DNA of 64,000 nucleotides from Selenomonadaceae bacterium (GTDB lineage Bacteria; Bacillota; Negativicutes; Selenomonadales; Selenomonadaceae), in contig JAGABT010000012.1 of NCBI GenBank assembly GCA_017614505.1, forward strand, positions 62,001 to 126,000. The letters are read 5' to 3'. The notes beneath the pieces are model-generated. The model ran no database searches. It was not told where the DNA came from and worked only from the letters and a program-made list of their open reading frames with translations. A program made the position numbers and the translations under genes. Below are positions 55,663-64,000 of this stretch, piece after piece. The first letter of the stretch is position 1, and each line of letters opens with the position of its first letter.

Positions 55663-56703
55663 ATGACAGACATTGAAACGAAAATCGAAATAGAGGAAAT
55701 GAGTGCGGACGGGCGCTACGGCAAATTCGTCTGCGAACCGCTCAACCCTGGCTACGGTCATACGATTGGCAACGGTCTGCGGAGAATGCTCCTTTCCTCG
55801 CTGGAAGGCGCGGCGGTCACATCAATACGCGTTGACGGCGTTCTCCACGAATTTTCAACTATTCCAGGCGTACGCGAAGACGTTACCAATATCGTTCTGA
55901 ATATCAAGCAGCTCTGCCTTAAAATGGAAGGCGATGAGCCGCACACAATCAGAATCGACGTGGACGGCGAAAAGGGCGTTGTCAAGGAAGTTACCGGCGC
56001 GGATATTATTTGCGACGCGGATGTTGAGGTTAAAAATCCCAGGCTGCACATTGCGACGCTGAACGATAAGGGCAGTCTGCAAATCGAAATGACGGTCGAG
56101 CGCGGCTACGGCTATGTTTCTGCAGAAAAAAATAAAAAGCAGGATGACGCTATCGGCACAATTCCTGTCGATTCAATTTTCTCGCCGGTTCAGCGCGTCA
56201 AGTACGAGGTACAGGATACGCGCGTCGGCAACGTCATGGACTACGACAAGCTGGTTCTGGAAGTCTGGACGAACGGTACCATGCGCTCGGACGAGGCGGT
56301 TTCCAAGGCGTCGGAAATTCTCACGTCGCACTTGAAACTTTTCCAGAATCTCGAAGCGATTATTCCCGAAACGCTGATTGAAGACGACGGCAAAAATGAC
56401 GACGATGACAATTTCGACGTTGACGGCGGCAGCGATTTTGCACTTCCCACGGAATCTCAGCCAACGGCTGACAGGGAAAAACACATTCTCGATATGGCGA
56501 TTGAGGATCTGGATTTGTCGGTTCGCTCATTCAACTGCCTCAAGCGCGCGGGAATCAGCGTCGTCGGCGACCTTGTTTCCAGGAGCGAAGAAGATATGAT
56601 GAAGGTCCGCAACCTCGGTCGCAAGTCGCTCGAAGAAGTCAAAAAGAAATTGAATGATTTCGACTTGTCGCTTAAGCCAAGTCCCAACTTACCTGAAGAA
56701 TGA
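55663..56703 (+). CDS. rpoA: RNA polymerase alpha subunit
   Basis: This 346-residue subunit has an N-terminal dimer domain (GYGHTIGNGLRRMLLSSLEG, PGVREDVTNIVLNIK) and a C-terminal domain (IEDLDLSVRSFNCLKRAGI, MMKVRNLGRKSLEEVKKKL) that binds UP elements and activators. It is longer than the typical 314-330 because the linker, residues about 242-276, is an acidic Asp/Asn-rich insert (DDGKNDDDDNFDVDGG). ATG with GGAGG upstream. Confidence 0.97.
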   Translation: MTDIETKIEIEEMSADGRYGKFVCEPLNPGYGHTIGNGLRRMLLSSLEGAAVTSIRVDGVLHEFSTIPGVREDVTNIVLNIKQLCLKMEGDEPHTIRIDVDGEKGVVKEVTGADIICDADVEVKNPRLHIATLNDKGSLQIEMTVERGYGYVSAEKNKKQDDAIGTIPVDSIFSPVQRVKYEVQDTRVGNVMDYDKLVLEVWTNGTMRSDEAVSKASEILTSHLKLFQNLEAIIPETLIEDDGKNDDDDNFDVDGGSDFALPTESQPTADREKHILDMAIEDLDLSVRSFNCLKRAGISVVGDLVSRSEEDMMKVRNLGRKSLEEVKKKLNDFDLSLKPSPNLPEE

Positions 56704-56748
56704 CGGGATTTGTCAACTGAAGAATAAATTTGAAGAGAGGATTGGCAC

Positions 56749-57087
56749 ATGAGTTATAGAAGGCTCGGCAGGAACTCTGGCGCACGCAAGGCGGTGTTCA
56801 AAAGTCTCCTCGCTGCATTTTTCACTCACGGGCGGATTGAAACGACCGAGGCTAAGGCTAAGGAACTGCGCAAATTCGCCGAAAAAGTTATCACGCTGGC
56901 GAAGCGCGGAGATTTGGCGGCGCGCCGTCTGGCTATTCAGGCTGTGGCTAATGTCGACGTTGTACACAAAGTTTTTGAGGAAGTTCCTGCGAAGTACGGC
57001 GACAGAACTGGCGGCTACACGCGCATTTTGAAACTCGGTCCGCGCCGTGGCGACGCTGCGCCCATGGTTTTGATGGAACTCGTTTGA
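56749..57087 (+). CDS. rplQ: 50S ribosomal protein L17
   Basis: This 112-residue protein has [44 protein letters not shown] and [19 protein letters not shown] (quoted in parts), typical of L17. ATG with GAGAGG upstream. It is the last gene of the alpha operon. The gene for an energy-coupling factor ATPase (ecfA), which often follows, is absent; a fab cluster begins instead. Confidence 0.97.
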   Translation: MSYRRLGRNSGARKAVFKSLLAAFFTHGRIETTEAKAKELRKFAEKVITLAKRGDLAARRLAIQAVANVDVVHKVFEEVPAKYGDRTGGYTRILKLGPRRGDAAPMVLMELV

Positions 57088-57094
57088 TTTTCTG

Positions 57095-57123
57095 TAGACA
57101 GCGCGGTTAGTTTGTGATATATT
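57095..57123 (+). promoter_or_regulatory. Promoter of the fab cluster
   Basis: TAGACA (57095-57100), 17 bases, TATATT (57118-57123) with TG directly upstream of the -10 plus one base. The fabG ATG is 22 bases downstream. No FapR-like palindrome was recognised. Confidence 0.7.
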
Positions 57124-57144
57124 TTCGCGGGAGGCGGACGCTGA

Positions 57145-57897
57145 ATGACTGATAAATTTCTGGCGGAAAAAGTCGCACTGGTTACCGGCGGTTCGCGCGG
57201 AATTGGTCGTGCAGTTGCTTTAAAGCTGGCGGAAGGCGGCGCTAAAGTTGCTGTAAATTTCGCAGGCAACCTTGCTAAGGCGCAGGAAGTTCAGGCGGAA
57301 ATTGAATCGCTCGGCGGCGAGGCTATGCTCGTGCAGGGCGACGTTTCCAGTTTTGAAACTGTCAGCGAAATCGTCAAAAAAATCGTCGACAGCTGGGGCA
57401 GACTGGATATTCTGGTGAACAACGCTGGTATCGCCCGCGACAATCTGCTGATTAAAATGAGCGAGGCTGACTTCGATGCCGTTATCGCTACGAATCTCAA
57501 GGGTGTTTTCAACTGCACCAAAGCCGTGACGCGCCTTATGATGAAACAGCGCGGCGGGCGGATTGTGAACATGAGCTCGGTTATCGGCTTAACGGGAAAT
57601 ATCAGTCAGGCGAATTACGCGGCGGCGAAGGCTGGAATTATCGGCTTCACGAAATCTGCCGCAAGGGAACTGGCGTCACGCGGAGTTACCGTGAACGCAA
57701 TCGCGCCTGGATTTATCTCAACGGATATGACGGCGGCAGTTTCCGAAAAAATTAAATCTGAAATGTTGGAGCAAATACCAATGGGGAGAGAAGGCACCCC
57801 GCAAGACGTTGCGAATCTCGTGGCGTTTCTGGTATCAGAGCAGGCGGCGTACATTACCGGTCAGGTCATAAACGTAGACGGCGGGCTGGCAATGTGA
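57145..57897 (+). CDS. fabG: 3-oxoacyl-ACP reductase
   Basis: This 250-residue short-chain dehydrogenase reduces 3-oxoacyl-ACP in fatty-acid elongation. The NADP-binding TGGSRGIGRAVA, NNAGIARDNL, the active-site Ser in NMSSVIG, and YAAAKAG with catalytic Tyr and Lys are present. ATG with GGGAGGCGG upstream. acpP begins 27 bases after the stop. Confidence 0.95.
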   Translation: MTDKFLAEKVALVTGGSRGIGRAVALKLAEGGAKVAVNFAGNLAKAQEVQAEIESLGGEAMLVQGDVSSFETVSEIVKKIVDSWGRLDILVNNAGIARDNLLIKMSEADFDAVIATNLKGVFNCTKAVTRLMMKQRGGRIVNMSSVIGLTGNISQANYAAAKAGIIGFTKSAARELASRGVTVNAIAPGFISTDMTAAVSEKIKSEMLEQIPMGREGTPQDVANLVAFLVSEQAAYITGQVINVDGGLAM

Positions 57898-57924
57898 GTG
57901 CGCCTTTGGAAGGAGGTGACGTTG

Positions 57925-58155
57925 GTGTCAACATTTGAGCAGGTGAAAAAAATCGTCGTGGAGCAACTTGGCGTAGAGGCGGAAGAAGTAAAAATGGAAT
58001 CAACTTTCGTGGACGACCTGGGCGCGGACTCGCTGGACATCGTGGAATTGATTATGGCGTTCGAGGAGGCGTTCAATATCGAAATTCCCGACGAGAAAGC
58101 CGAAAAAATCAAGACCGTGGAAGACGTTGTGAAGTACATAGAGGCGCAACAGTAA
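57925..58155 (+). CDS. acpP: Acyl carrier protein
   Basis: This 76-residue acidic helical protein carries the growing acyl chain on a phosphopantetheine at Ser36 in [26 protein letters not shown] and [16 protein letters not shown] are typical. GTG 57925 is chosen with GGAAGGAGGTGAC upstream; a TTG directly before it is in frame. A strong terminator-like hairpin follows, before fabK. Confidence 0.96.
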   Translation: MSTFEQVKKIVVEQLGVEAEEVKMESTFVDDLGADSLDIVELIMAFEEAFNIEIPDEKAEKIKTVEDVVKYIEAQQ

Positions 58156-58182
58156 GTCGGCTTGTATACAGTGACAAAAATC

Positions 58183-58221
58183 AATCCCGTGAAGTTGAAA
58201 TTTCTTCGCGGGATTTTTTAA
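58183..58221 (+). terminator. Terminator between acpP and fabK
   Basis: ATCCCG pairs with CGGGAT around a loop of about 20 bases that contains a second GAA/TTC pairing, followed by six T. It would reduce transcription of fabK-fabF-rnc relative to fabG-acpP. Confidence 0.8.
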
Positions 58222-58236
58222 AGCGGAGGTGATTCG

Positions 58237-59199
58237 GTGAAACTTCCGGAACTAAAAATTGGAAACAAAGTTGCAAGAATCCCGATAGTGCAGGGCGGAA
58301 TGGCAATCAGACTTTCGACGGCGCGGCTGGCGTCAGCGGTTGCCAATGAGGGCGGAATAGGATTAATCGCGGCGTCGGGAATGACGCATCCCGAATTGCG
58401 CTACGAAATAAAACTGGCGCGCGCACTGACGGGCGGCGTGGTCGGGATAAATATCATGGTGGCGGCGTCGGACTTTGCGGGCGTTGTGCGGACGGCAATG
58501 GACGCTGGAATAGATTTAATCGTGGCAGGCGCAGGATTTTCGCGCGACATTTTCGCCTGGGGCAAAGAATCTGGAACGCCAATCGTGCCAATAGTTTCGT
58601 CGGTGAAGCTGGCAAAAATTTCGGAAAAGCTCGGCGCGGCGGCTATCGTCGTCGAGGGCAAGGAAGCTGGCGGACATTTAGGAACAGATATTTCAGTCCG
58701 CGAATTAATTGAACCGATACGCGCGGCGGTGAAAATTCCGGTGATAGCGGCGGGCGGAGTTTTAAGCGGCAGGGATATTGTCGAAATGCTGAGAATGGGC
58801 GCGAATGGCGTGCAGATGGGCTCAAGGTTTGCGGCAAGCGTCGAATCGAACGCGGCGCCTTCGCTCAAGGAATATTATCTGAAGTCGCAGCCGGACGACG
58901 TTGTAGTAATTCAAAGCCCCGTCGGATTGCCTGGTCGCGCGGTACGGACGCCGTTTTCAAAGCGCGTCATGGCAGGGCGCGTCCCGCCGAAAGTCTGCGA
59001 CTCGTGCCTGAAGGCGTGCAAGCACAATTTCTGTATCGTTCGGGCGTTGACGCGGGCGCAGCAGGGCGACGTTGAAACGGGACTGGTTTTTACCGGCGAG
59101 TATATGCCGCGAATTGAAAAAATTCTGCCGGTCAGGGAAATTGTGAGCCAGCTTGTCAGCGAGGCGGAGGAAATTTACGGCAGCGAAGGGAGCGTCTAA
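58237..59199 (+). CDS. fabK: Enoyl-ACP reductase FabK or related FMN-dependent oxidoreductase
   Basis: This 320-residue TIM-barrel flavoprotein is of the nitronate monooxygenase/FabK family. Typical parts are IPIVQGGMAIRLSTARLA, GINIMVA, EGKEAGGHLG, AGGVLSGRDIVEMLRMGANGVQMGSR (quoted in parts) and the His/FMN region. A cysteine-rich C-terminal segment CDSCLKACKHNFC is found in many Firmicute members of the family. The fab neighbours favour FabK over a nitronate monooxygenase. ATG/GTG start with GGAGGTG upstream. Confidence 0.8.
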   Translation: MKLPELKIGNKVARIPIVQGGMAIRLSTARLASAVANEGGIGLIAASGMTHPELRYEIKLARALTGGVVGINIMVAASDFAGVVRTAMDAGIDLIVAGAGFSRDIFAWGKESGTPIVPIVSSVKLAKISEKLGAAAIVVEGKEAGGHLGTDISVRELIEPIRAAVKIPVIAAGGVLSGRDIVEMLRMGANGVQMGSRFAASVESNAAPSLKEYYLKSQPDDVVVIQSPVGLPGRAVRTPFSKRVMAGRVPPKVCDSCLKACKHNFCIVRALTRAQQGDVETGLVFTGEYMPRIEKILPVREIVSQLVSEAEEIYGSEGSV

Positions 59200-59200
59200 A

Positions 59201-60445
59201 TTGAAAAATCGAGTGGTAATAACTGGGCTGGGCGCGGTGACGCCGATTGGGATTGGCAAGGAAAAATTTTTCGCGGGGCTGAAGGAAGGCAGGAACGGTA
59301 TCGCAAGGATTGAGAGTTTCGATCCGACGGAATACGCCTGCCAGATTGCCGGCGAAGTTCGCGACTTCAATCCAGATGATTTTATCGATAAGAAAGATTC
59401 CAAGCGAATGGACAGGTACACGCAGTTAGCCGTTGCCGCCGCTAAACTTGCGCTGGCTGATTCCAGGCTTGACCTTGACGCTGAAAATCGCGACCGCATT
59501 GGGATTTTCATTGGTAACGGGATTGGCGGAATGATTACACTTCATGCGCAGTACCAGAAGCTTTTTGATAAAGGTCCGTCGAAAGTCAGCCCGTTCTTTA
59601 TTCCCATGGTCATTGCGAACATGGCGCCTGGACAAATTTCTATCGCGCTGAAACTTCACGGTCCGAGCGAATGTGTCGTGACAGCCTGCGCGAGCGGCTC
59701 GAATGCGGTTGGCAATGCGTTTCTGGCGGTTAAGAGCGGCGAGGCTGAAATTATGTTTGCTGGCGGCACCGAGGCGGCAGTTTCTCAGGCGGGAGTAGCC
59801 GGATTTGCCGCAATGAAGGCACTTTGCTCCGACCATAACGATGACCCTGCGCATGCGTCCCGTCCGTTCGACAAGAATCGCAGCGGATTTATCATGGGCG
59901 AAGGCGCCGGAGTTATCGTGCTTGAAGAGCTTGAACACGCAAGGGCTCGCAATGCGCACATTTACGCTGAAGTTGTTGGCTACGGCAGAAACGACGACGC
60001 TTACCACATCACGACGCCCGCGCCAGACGGCGAATATCAGGCGAAATGCATGCAGCTGGCTCTTGACAGCGCCGGTCTCAAGCTGGAGGAAGTCGACTAC
60101 ATCAACGCGCACGGAACGTCTACGCATTACAACGATTTGGGCGAAACCATGGCTATTAAAAAAGTTTTCGGCGACCACGCGTACAGGCTTGCAGTTTCCT
60201 CCACGAAGTCCATGACTGGACACATGCTCGGCGCGGCTGGCGGCGTTGAAGTTATTGCGACGGCTTTTGCTATCGACCAGGGAATTATTCCGCCGACGAT
60301 TAATTATGAGACGCCGGACGAAGGCTTAGACCTTGACTACGTGCCGAATAAATCCCGCGCGCAGAATGTTCGCATCGCCATGTCAAATTCGTTCGGCTTC
60401 GGCGGACACAATGCCTGCGTGGTTCTGAAAAAAGTTGAGGATTGA
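59201..60445 (+). CDS. fabF: Beta-ketoacyl-ACP synthase II
   Basis: This 414-residue condensing enzyme elongates acyl-ACP with malonyl-ACP. Catalytic Cys163 is in VVTACASGSNAVG; the two histidines are in NAHGTSTHYND and SMTGHMLGAAG. N-terminal RVVITGLGAVTPIG and the glycine-rich FGFGGHNACVV complete the fold. The start is TTG, with GAAGGGAG upstream, one base after the fabK stop. Confidence 0.96.
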   Translation: MKNRVVITGLGAVTPIGIGKEKFFAGLKEGRNGIARIESFDPTEYACQIAGEVRDFNPDDFIDKKDSKRMDRYTQLAVAAAKLALADSRLDLDAENRDRIGIFIGNGIGGMITLHAQYQKLFDKGPSKVSPFFIPMVIANMAPGQISIALKLHGPSECVVTACASGSNAVGNAFLAVKSGEAEIMFAGGTEAAVSQAGVAGFAAMKALCSDHNDDPAHASRPFDKNRSGFIMGEGAGVIVLEELEHARARNAHIYAEVVGYGRNDDAYHITTPAPDGEYQAKCMQLALDSAGLKLEEVDYINAHGTSTHYNDLGETMAIKKVFGDHAYRLAVSSTKSMTGHMLGAAGGVEVIATAFAIDQGIIPPTINYETPDEGLDLDYVPNKSRAQNVRIAMSNSFGFGGHNACVVLKKVED

Positions 60446-60446
60446 A

Positions 60447-60494
60447 ATGGATTTACAAAAATTTGAATGGACGCGCCTGCCGGACGAGGTTTGA
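60447..60494 (+). CDS. Possible 15-residue peptide between fabF and rnc
   Basis: An ATG at 60447, one base after the fabF stop, opens a 15-codon frame (MDLQKFEWTRLPDEV) that ends at TGA three bases before the rnc ATG. GAGG lies upstream within fabF. The exact fit between two genes suggests a short coupling peptide, but it may be chance, or the remnant of a longer gene. Confidence 0.3.
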   Translation: MDLQKFEWTRLPDEV

Positions 60495-60497
60495 ACT

Positions 60498-61220
60498 ATG
60501 ACAGAACATAAAATTGACGCCGCGCGGCGTCGGGTACTCGAAAGGTTTCAGGAAAAACTCGGCGTGCAGTTTAAAAATATCGCGCTGCTTGATACCGCGC
60601 TGACGCATTCCTCCTACACCAAGGAACATGAAGGCGTTGAAAATTACGAGCGCATGGAATTTTTGGGCGATGCACTTCTGGAACTGGCGTCCAGCATTCA
60701 CCTTTACCAGGCCTTCCCGAATCTTTCCGAGGGAGAACTTACCGTGACCCGCTCGAATGTCGTCTGCGGCGCAACGCTCTCAAGGCTCGCTGAAAATCTG
60801 GGAATTGGCAGAGTTCTCCTGCTCAGCGAAAGCGAAGATGCCAACGACGGCAGAAGACGCGCGTCGAATCTTGAAGACGCTTTTGAAGCGATTATCGCCG
60901 CGATTTACCTTGACCAGGGCTGGGACGTTACCAGAGAATACGTCTGGCGCCAGCTCGCCATTGAATTTAAGAACGTCAAGATTGGCAAGGTCGAGCCGAA
61001 TTACAAATCCGAGCTGCAGGAATACATTCAGGGTACCGACCACACGATTAAGATTGAGTACTTTGAAATCAGCGAGGACGGTCCGCCGCACGACAGAATT
61101 TTTGAATGCGGCGTCAAGCTCAACGGCGAAATTTACGGCACGGGCGTTGGCAAGTCCAAGCAGGCGGCTGAGAAAATCGCCGCCAGTGAGGCGCTCAAAA
61201 AGCTGAACGTTTCCGTTTGA
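60498..61220 (+). CDS. rnc: Ribonuclease III
   Basis: This 240-residue double-strand-specific RNase processes rRNA and some mRNAs. The nuclease signature YERMEFLGDALLELASS has the catalytic acidic residues, DAFEAIIAAIYLDQG supplies the second pair, and a C-terminal double-strand RNA-binding domain (NYKSELQEYIQG, GVGKSKQAAEKIAASEAL) follows. ATG with GAGG upstream. Its last 26 bases overlap the convergent cbiA gene. Confidence 0.97.
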   Translation: MTEHKIDAARRRVLERFQEKLGVQFKNIALLDTALTHSSYTKEHEGVENYERMEFLGDALLELASSIHLYQAFPNLSEGELTVTRSNVVCGATLSRLAENLGIGRVLLLSESEDANDGRRRASNLEDAFEAIIAAIYLDQGWDVTREYVWRQLAIEFKNVKIGKVEPNYKSELQEYIQGTDHTIKIEYFEISEDGPPHDRIFECGVKLNGEIYGTGVGKSKQAAEKIAASEALKKLNVSV

Positions 61221-62565
61221 AATTACTGCACGCGTTGACGAAATTTCTGGCGGCGTTGGTACAGCCTGCGAAGTGAATGTGCAGGTACGACGCCGCTATA
61301 TTTTTTTCGGCGAAACCTGCGCGATAATTCCTGCCTGTGCGGAGCCGCGTACAGTCGAAAATATTTTCTCCGGCTGAATCCTGCGCGATTGAAAAATGGA
61401 ACTCGTGCGCGTGAAGTTTATCGCCAGCTCTGCCAATCACGCAGTCGCGCAGAATTTCCGCGTCGACGTAGCCAACCATCTGCAGTCGGTCAGTCATCGC
61501 CGCGCGCGCAGGTATCACGCCGCACATTTCAAAAATTTTCCCGCTGAAATCAGCGATTGAGTTCATCAGGTACATAAAGCCGCCGCATTCGGCAAAGACC
61601 GGCAGACCATTTTCCGCCGCCAGCCGAATGTCAGTGCGGATTTTTTTATTGCGCTCAAGCTCCGCCGCGAACATTTCAGGAAAGCCGCCGCCAATTATCA
61701 AGCCGTCAGCGTCCGGCAGAGTTTCATCTTCAAGCGGGCTGAAAAAAATAATTTCCGCGCCGAAATTCTCAAGCACGCGCAGACTTTCGCCGTAGCAGAA
61801 GTTGAACGCGGCGTCACGCGCTACGGCAATTCTGCAGGTTACAGGAACTTTTTCAGCGGCGGAAACTTTAAAATCCAGCGGCGGCGCGGCGTTGGCAAGT
61901 TCAAGCAGCGCGTCAAGATTTACCTGCTCACTGACGGTCGCGCTGATTTTCTCAAGCGTGGCGGTAAAATTATTTTCAGCGGTAGGAACAAGACCGAGGT
62001 GACGTTCCGGCAGGGCAAATTCCGCGTTGCGTCTGACGGCGCCGAAACATTTCACGCCGATTTTATCCAGCGCGTCGACAATCATTCTGGCGTGGCTGTC
62101 GGAGCCAATGCGATTGAGAATGACACCAGCCAGATTCAAATCTTTGTCGAACTCGCGGAAACCCAGCGCGACGGCGGCGGCACTGGCGCCCATGCTTTTG
62201 GCGTCGATAACCAGAACGACCGGCGCGCGCAGGATTTTGGCAATTTCGGCGGTCGAACTGACGCCAGCGGCTCCACCATCGTACAGACCCATTACCCCCT
62301 CGATAACGGCGATTGTGGGCGATTTGAGGGCATTAAAAAAAATCCAGCCGAGCATTTCTCGCCCGACGAGCCAGCTGTCAAGGTTATGTGCGGGACGCCC
62401 GCTGGCAATTTCGTGGTAGCCCGTGTCAATGTAATCGGGACCGACCTTGAACGCCTGTACGTCCACGCCGCGAGACTTCAGCGCCGCCAGAATCCCGCAG
62501 GTTATCGTAGTTTTGCCAGAGCCGCTCTGCGTGGCGGCAATTATTATTCGTGGAATTTTTTTCAT
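61195..62565 (-). CDS. cbiA: Cobyrinic acid a,c-diamide synthase
   Basis: This 456-residue glutamine amidotransferase amidates the a and c carboxylates of cobyrinic acid. The N-terminal ATPase has AATQSGSGKTTITCGIL and KVGPDYIDTGYH. The C-terminal class I glutaminase-like domain has GGGFPEMF and the Cys in FAECGGFMYLM. ATG 62565 is chosen by homology, with AAGGGAT upstream; the frame extends into cbiC. It begins one base after the cbiC stop and ends inside rnc on the opposite strand. Confidence 0.94.
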   Translation of the reverse strand: MKKIPRIIIAATQSGSGKTTITCGILAALKSRGVDVQAFKVGPDYIDTGYHEIASGRPAHNLDSWLVGREMLGWIFFNALKSPTIAVIEGVMGLYDGGAAGVSSTAEIAKILRAPVVLVIDAKSMGASAAAVALGFREFDKDLNLAGVILNRIGSDSHARMIVDALDKIGVKCFGAVRRNAEFALPERHLGLVPTAENNFTATLEKISATVSEQVNLDALLELANAAPPLDFKVSAAEKVPVTCRIAVARDAAFNFCYGESLRVLENFGAEIIFFSPLEDETLPDADGLIIGGGFPEMFAAELERNKKIRTDIRLAAENGLPVFAECGGFMYLMNSIADFSGKIFEMCGVIPARAAMTDRLQMVGYVDAEILRDCVIGRAGDKLHAHEFHFSIAQDSAGENIFDCTRLRTGRNYRAGFAEKNIAASYLHIHFAGCTNAARNFVNACSNFKRKRSAF

Positions 62566-62566
62566 G

Positions 62567-63196
62567 CTAATCCCTTGAGTTGTCAAGAATGTACAGAATG
62601 GCGTTGACAGCGGCGACGGCGATAGAACTGCCGCCCTTCGTGCCGCTAACCGTGACGTAAGGAATTTTCTCCTGCGCGGCAAGCTCAGCCTTTGAATCAG
62701 CGGCGCCGACAAAACCAACCGGCACGCCGATAATCACCGCCGGTGAAATATTTTCCTCACGCACCAGCCGAAGAACTTCAAACAGCGCCGTGGGAGCGTT
62801 ACCAATCGCCACAATCCCGCCGTTCAGATTTTCGCCGAAGCTACGCATTGCCGCCATCGAACGCGTAATTCCTTCGCGCTGGGCAATTTCTCTAACTTCG
62901 GCGTCCGCAACTTTGCAGAAAACTTCGCCGCCAAATTTCGCCAGCGCGCGCTTGTTAATCCCAGTGCGCACCATTTCAACATCGGTGAAAATATTTCCGC
63001 CAGCCAGAATCGCCGCCTTAGCCGCGCCAATCGCGCTGGGGTGAATTTGGATAATCGGCGCGTAGTCAACGTCGCCCGCCGCGTGAATTATCCGCGAATA
63101 AATTTTCGTCTCGTCCGCGCTCAGATTCAGACCGGCAAGGTGCGGCGCGATAATTTCCATACTGCGCGATTCAATCGCCATAGGTTTCGTAATCAT
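62567..63196 (-). CDS. cbiC: Precorrin-8X/cobalt-precorrin-8 methylmutase
   Basis: This 209-residue enzyme moves a methyl group between corrin ring positions in cobalamin synthesis. The catalytic His38 is in RIIHAAGDVDY. The KAAILAGGNIFTDVEMVRTG helix, GNAPTALFEVLRLV and GVPVGFVGAADSKAEL are typical (quoted in parts). The start ATG at 63196 is 9 bases after the cdsA stop. It is followed directly by cbiA. Other cbi genes must be elsewhere. Confidence 0.94.
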   Translation of the reverse strand: MITKPMAIESRSMEIIAPHLAGLNLSADETKIYSRIIHAAGDVDYAPIIQIHPSAIGAAKAAILAGGNIFTDVEMVRTGINKRALAKFGGEVFCKVADAEVREIAQREGITRSMAAMRSFGENLNGGIVAIGNAPTALFEVLRLVREENISPAVIIGVPVGFVGAADSKAELAAQEKIPYVTVSGTKGGSSIAVAAVNAILYILDNSRD

Positions 63197-63205
63197 GGCG
63201 CCGCC

Positions 63206-64000
63206 TCAGACAATCCGCGAAGCAACGATGAAGTAGTAAAAAACCGGCGCGGTATAGAGCACGCTGTCAAATCTGTCGAGAACGCCGCCGTGTCCAGGGA
63301 ACAAAATCCCAGAATCCTTGATGCCGGTGAATCTTTTAATGACAGACTCAACCAGATCGCCGAGCGTCGCAACAATCGCAATAAGCACGCCAGCCGTCGC
63401 CATTTGCGTGAGCGGGAAGCCGAAAAGGAAACAGCCGACAATTATCGCCGTGAGCGTCGTGCCGACAAGCGAACCGAGAATGCCTTCAACGGTTTTGTTC
63501 GGGCTAATCGAAGGCGCCAGCTTGTGCGAACCAATCGCCGTGCCGATAAAATAAGCAAAGATATCGCTCGCCCATGTACACGCAAAAAGTACCCAAATCA
63601 GCGCGCAGCCGTCGTCCATGTTCAGATTCGCTATAGTCTGGAAAAAGCTCATCTCACCGACTGCCGCCGCCTTTTCGCTGACGAAATTCGCAAAATTCAC
63701 CAGCGACGCTATTTGATGCGGCTCGTCCGCCAGAAACCTCAGCATTATCAAATGCGAAAACGGCAGCCCGATGTAAAATAATCCGGCTACCGAAATGCAA
63801 GCCTCGGTCGGGCGCATTGACAGCAAAACCGTCAGCAGAAATATCGCCAGCGAACCCAAAGTCAGAACCGCCAGCAGTTCCTCGATGTTGCCCAGCCACG
63901 CGCAGAACAAAAGCAAAACTAAAGTCAGCGCGCTCAGAATGTACGCCGTGTCGAAGCCCGCGCGACGGAATGCGCTGGAATATTCGTGCCACGCTACCAG
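63206..64000 (-). CDS. cdsA: Phosphatidate cytidylyltransferase, 5' end outside window
   Basis: The last 264 codons of CdsA, which makes CDP-diacylglycerol for phospholipid synthesis. Several membrane segments are present, with the C-terminal signature SVIKRFTGIKDSGILFPGHGG followed by VLDRFDS (quoted in parts), where the lysine and aspartates bind metal and substrate. The frame is open to the window edge, so the start lies beyond 64000. In many bacteria dxr and rseP follow cdsA, but here cbiC and cbiA do. Confidence 0.93.
   Translation of the reverse strand: MVAWHEYSSAFRRAGFDTAYILSALTLVLLLFCAWLGNIEELLAVLTLGSLAIFLLTVLLSMRPTEACISVAGLFYIGLPFSHLIMLRFLADEPHQIASLVNFANFVSEKAAAVGEMSFFQTIANLNMDDGCALIWVLFACTWASDIFAYFIGTAIGSHKLAPSISPNKTVEGILGSLVGTTLTAIIVGCFLFGFPLTQMATAGVLIAIVATLGDLVESVIKRFTGIKDSGILFPGHGGVLDRFDSVLYTAPVFYYFIVASRIV

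Overview
The window is about 64 kb of bacterial chromosome, GC-rich at third codon positions and dense with housekeeping genes. The organism is most likely a diderm Firmicute of the class Negativicutes (Selenomonas/Megamonas-like). This placement is inference, not computed. The Firmicute signals are ctsR, RNase Y, spoVS, zinc-type S14, a FabK-type enoyl reductase, a clostridial S10-spc-alpha order with rpsD before rpoA, and GTG/TTG starts in many ribosomal genes. The diderm signal is an AcrAB-type RND pump with a lipoprotein adaptor. No phage, IS, CRISPR or rRNA genes were seen.

Layout. 1-5 kb: end of hemB, rpoD-dnaG on the minus strand, an orphan ctsR and an HD-domain hydrolase. 5-15 kb: glnS, a small unknown protein, an ArsB/NhaD-like transporter, gdhA, a RuvC-fold protein with a DUF3084-like coiled-coil protein, a structured intergenic stretch, tRNA-Pro, lgt-recX, a YigZ protein and a membrane protein. 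15-24.5 kb: tRNA-Ser, an RND adaptor and pump, an amino-acid-permease/histidine-kinase/receiver fusion, a rhodanese lipoprotein and recA. 24.5-36 kb (mostly minus strand): a P-loop/Asp23 fusion, PHP phosphatase, spoVS with a consensus sigma-H promoter, ymdB, an unknown protein, rny, an acyl-CoA thioesterase, cobO, radA, a family 8 glycosyltransferase, murB and ilvD. 36.2-57 kb: a cupin gene, then the str, S10, spc and alpha operons in one direction (rpsL-rpsG-fusA-tuf through rplQ). 57-64 kb: fabG-acpP-fabK-fabF-rnc, then convergent cdsA-cbiC-cbiA.

The ribosomal block departs from the usual order. deoC sits between rpmC and rpsQ, and a 63-residue membrane protein sits between rplW and rplB. 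L16 has an acidic tail of about 36 residues, and the RpoA linker carries an acidic insert. map is absent between adk and infA, and a dispersed repeat lies between infA and rpmJ.

The most unusual non-coding signal is a dispersed element of about 100-130 bp in five copies (near 0.3, 5.0, 8.5, 15.1 and 53.9 kb). Each copy is predicted to form three consecutive hairpins. The stems differ between copies by compensatory changes, which suggests that the fold is maintained. The most unusual gene is the permease-sensor kinase fusion at 20.0-22.9 kb, directly downstream of the RND pump.
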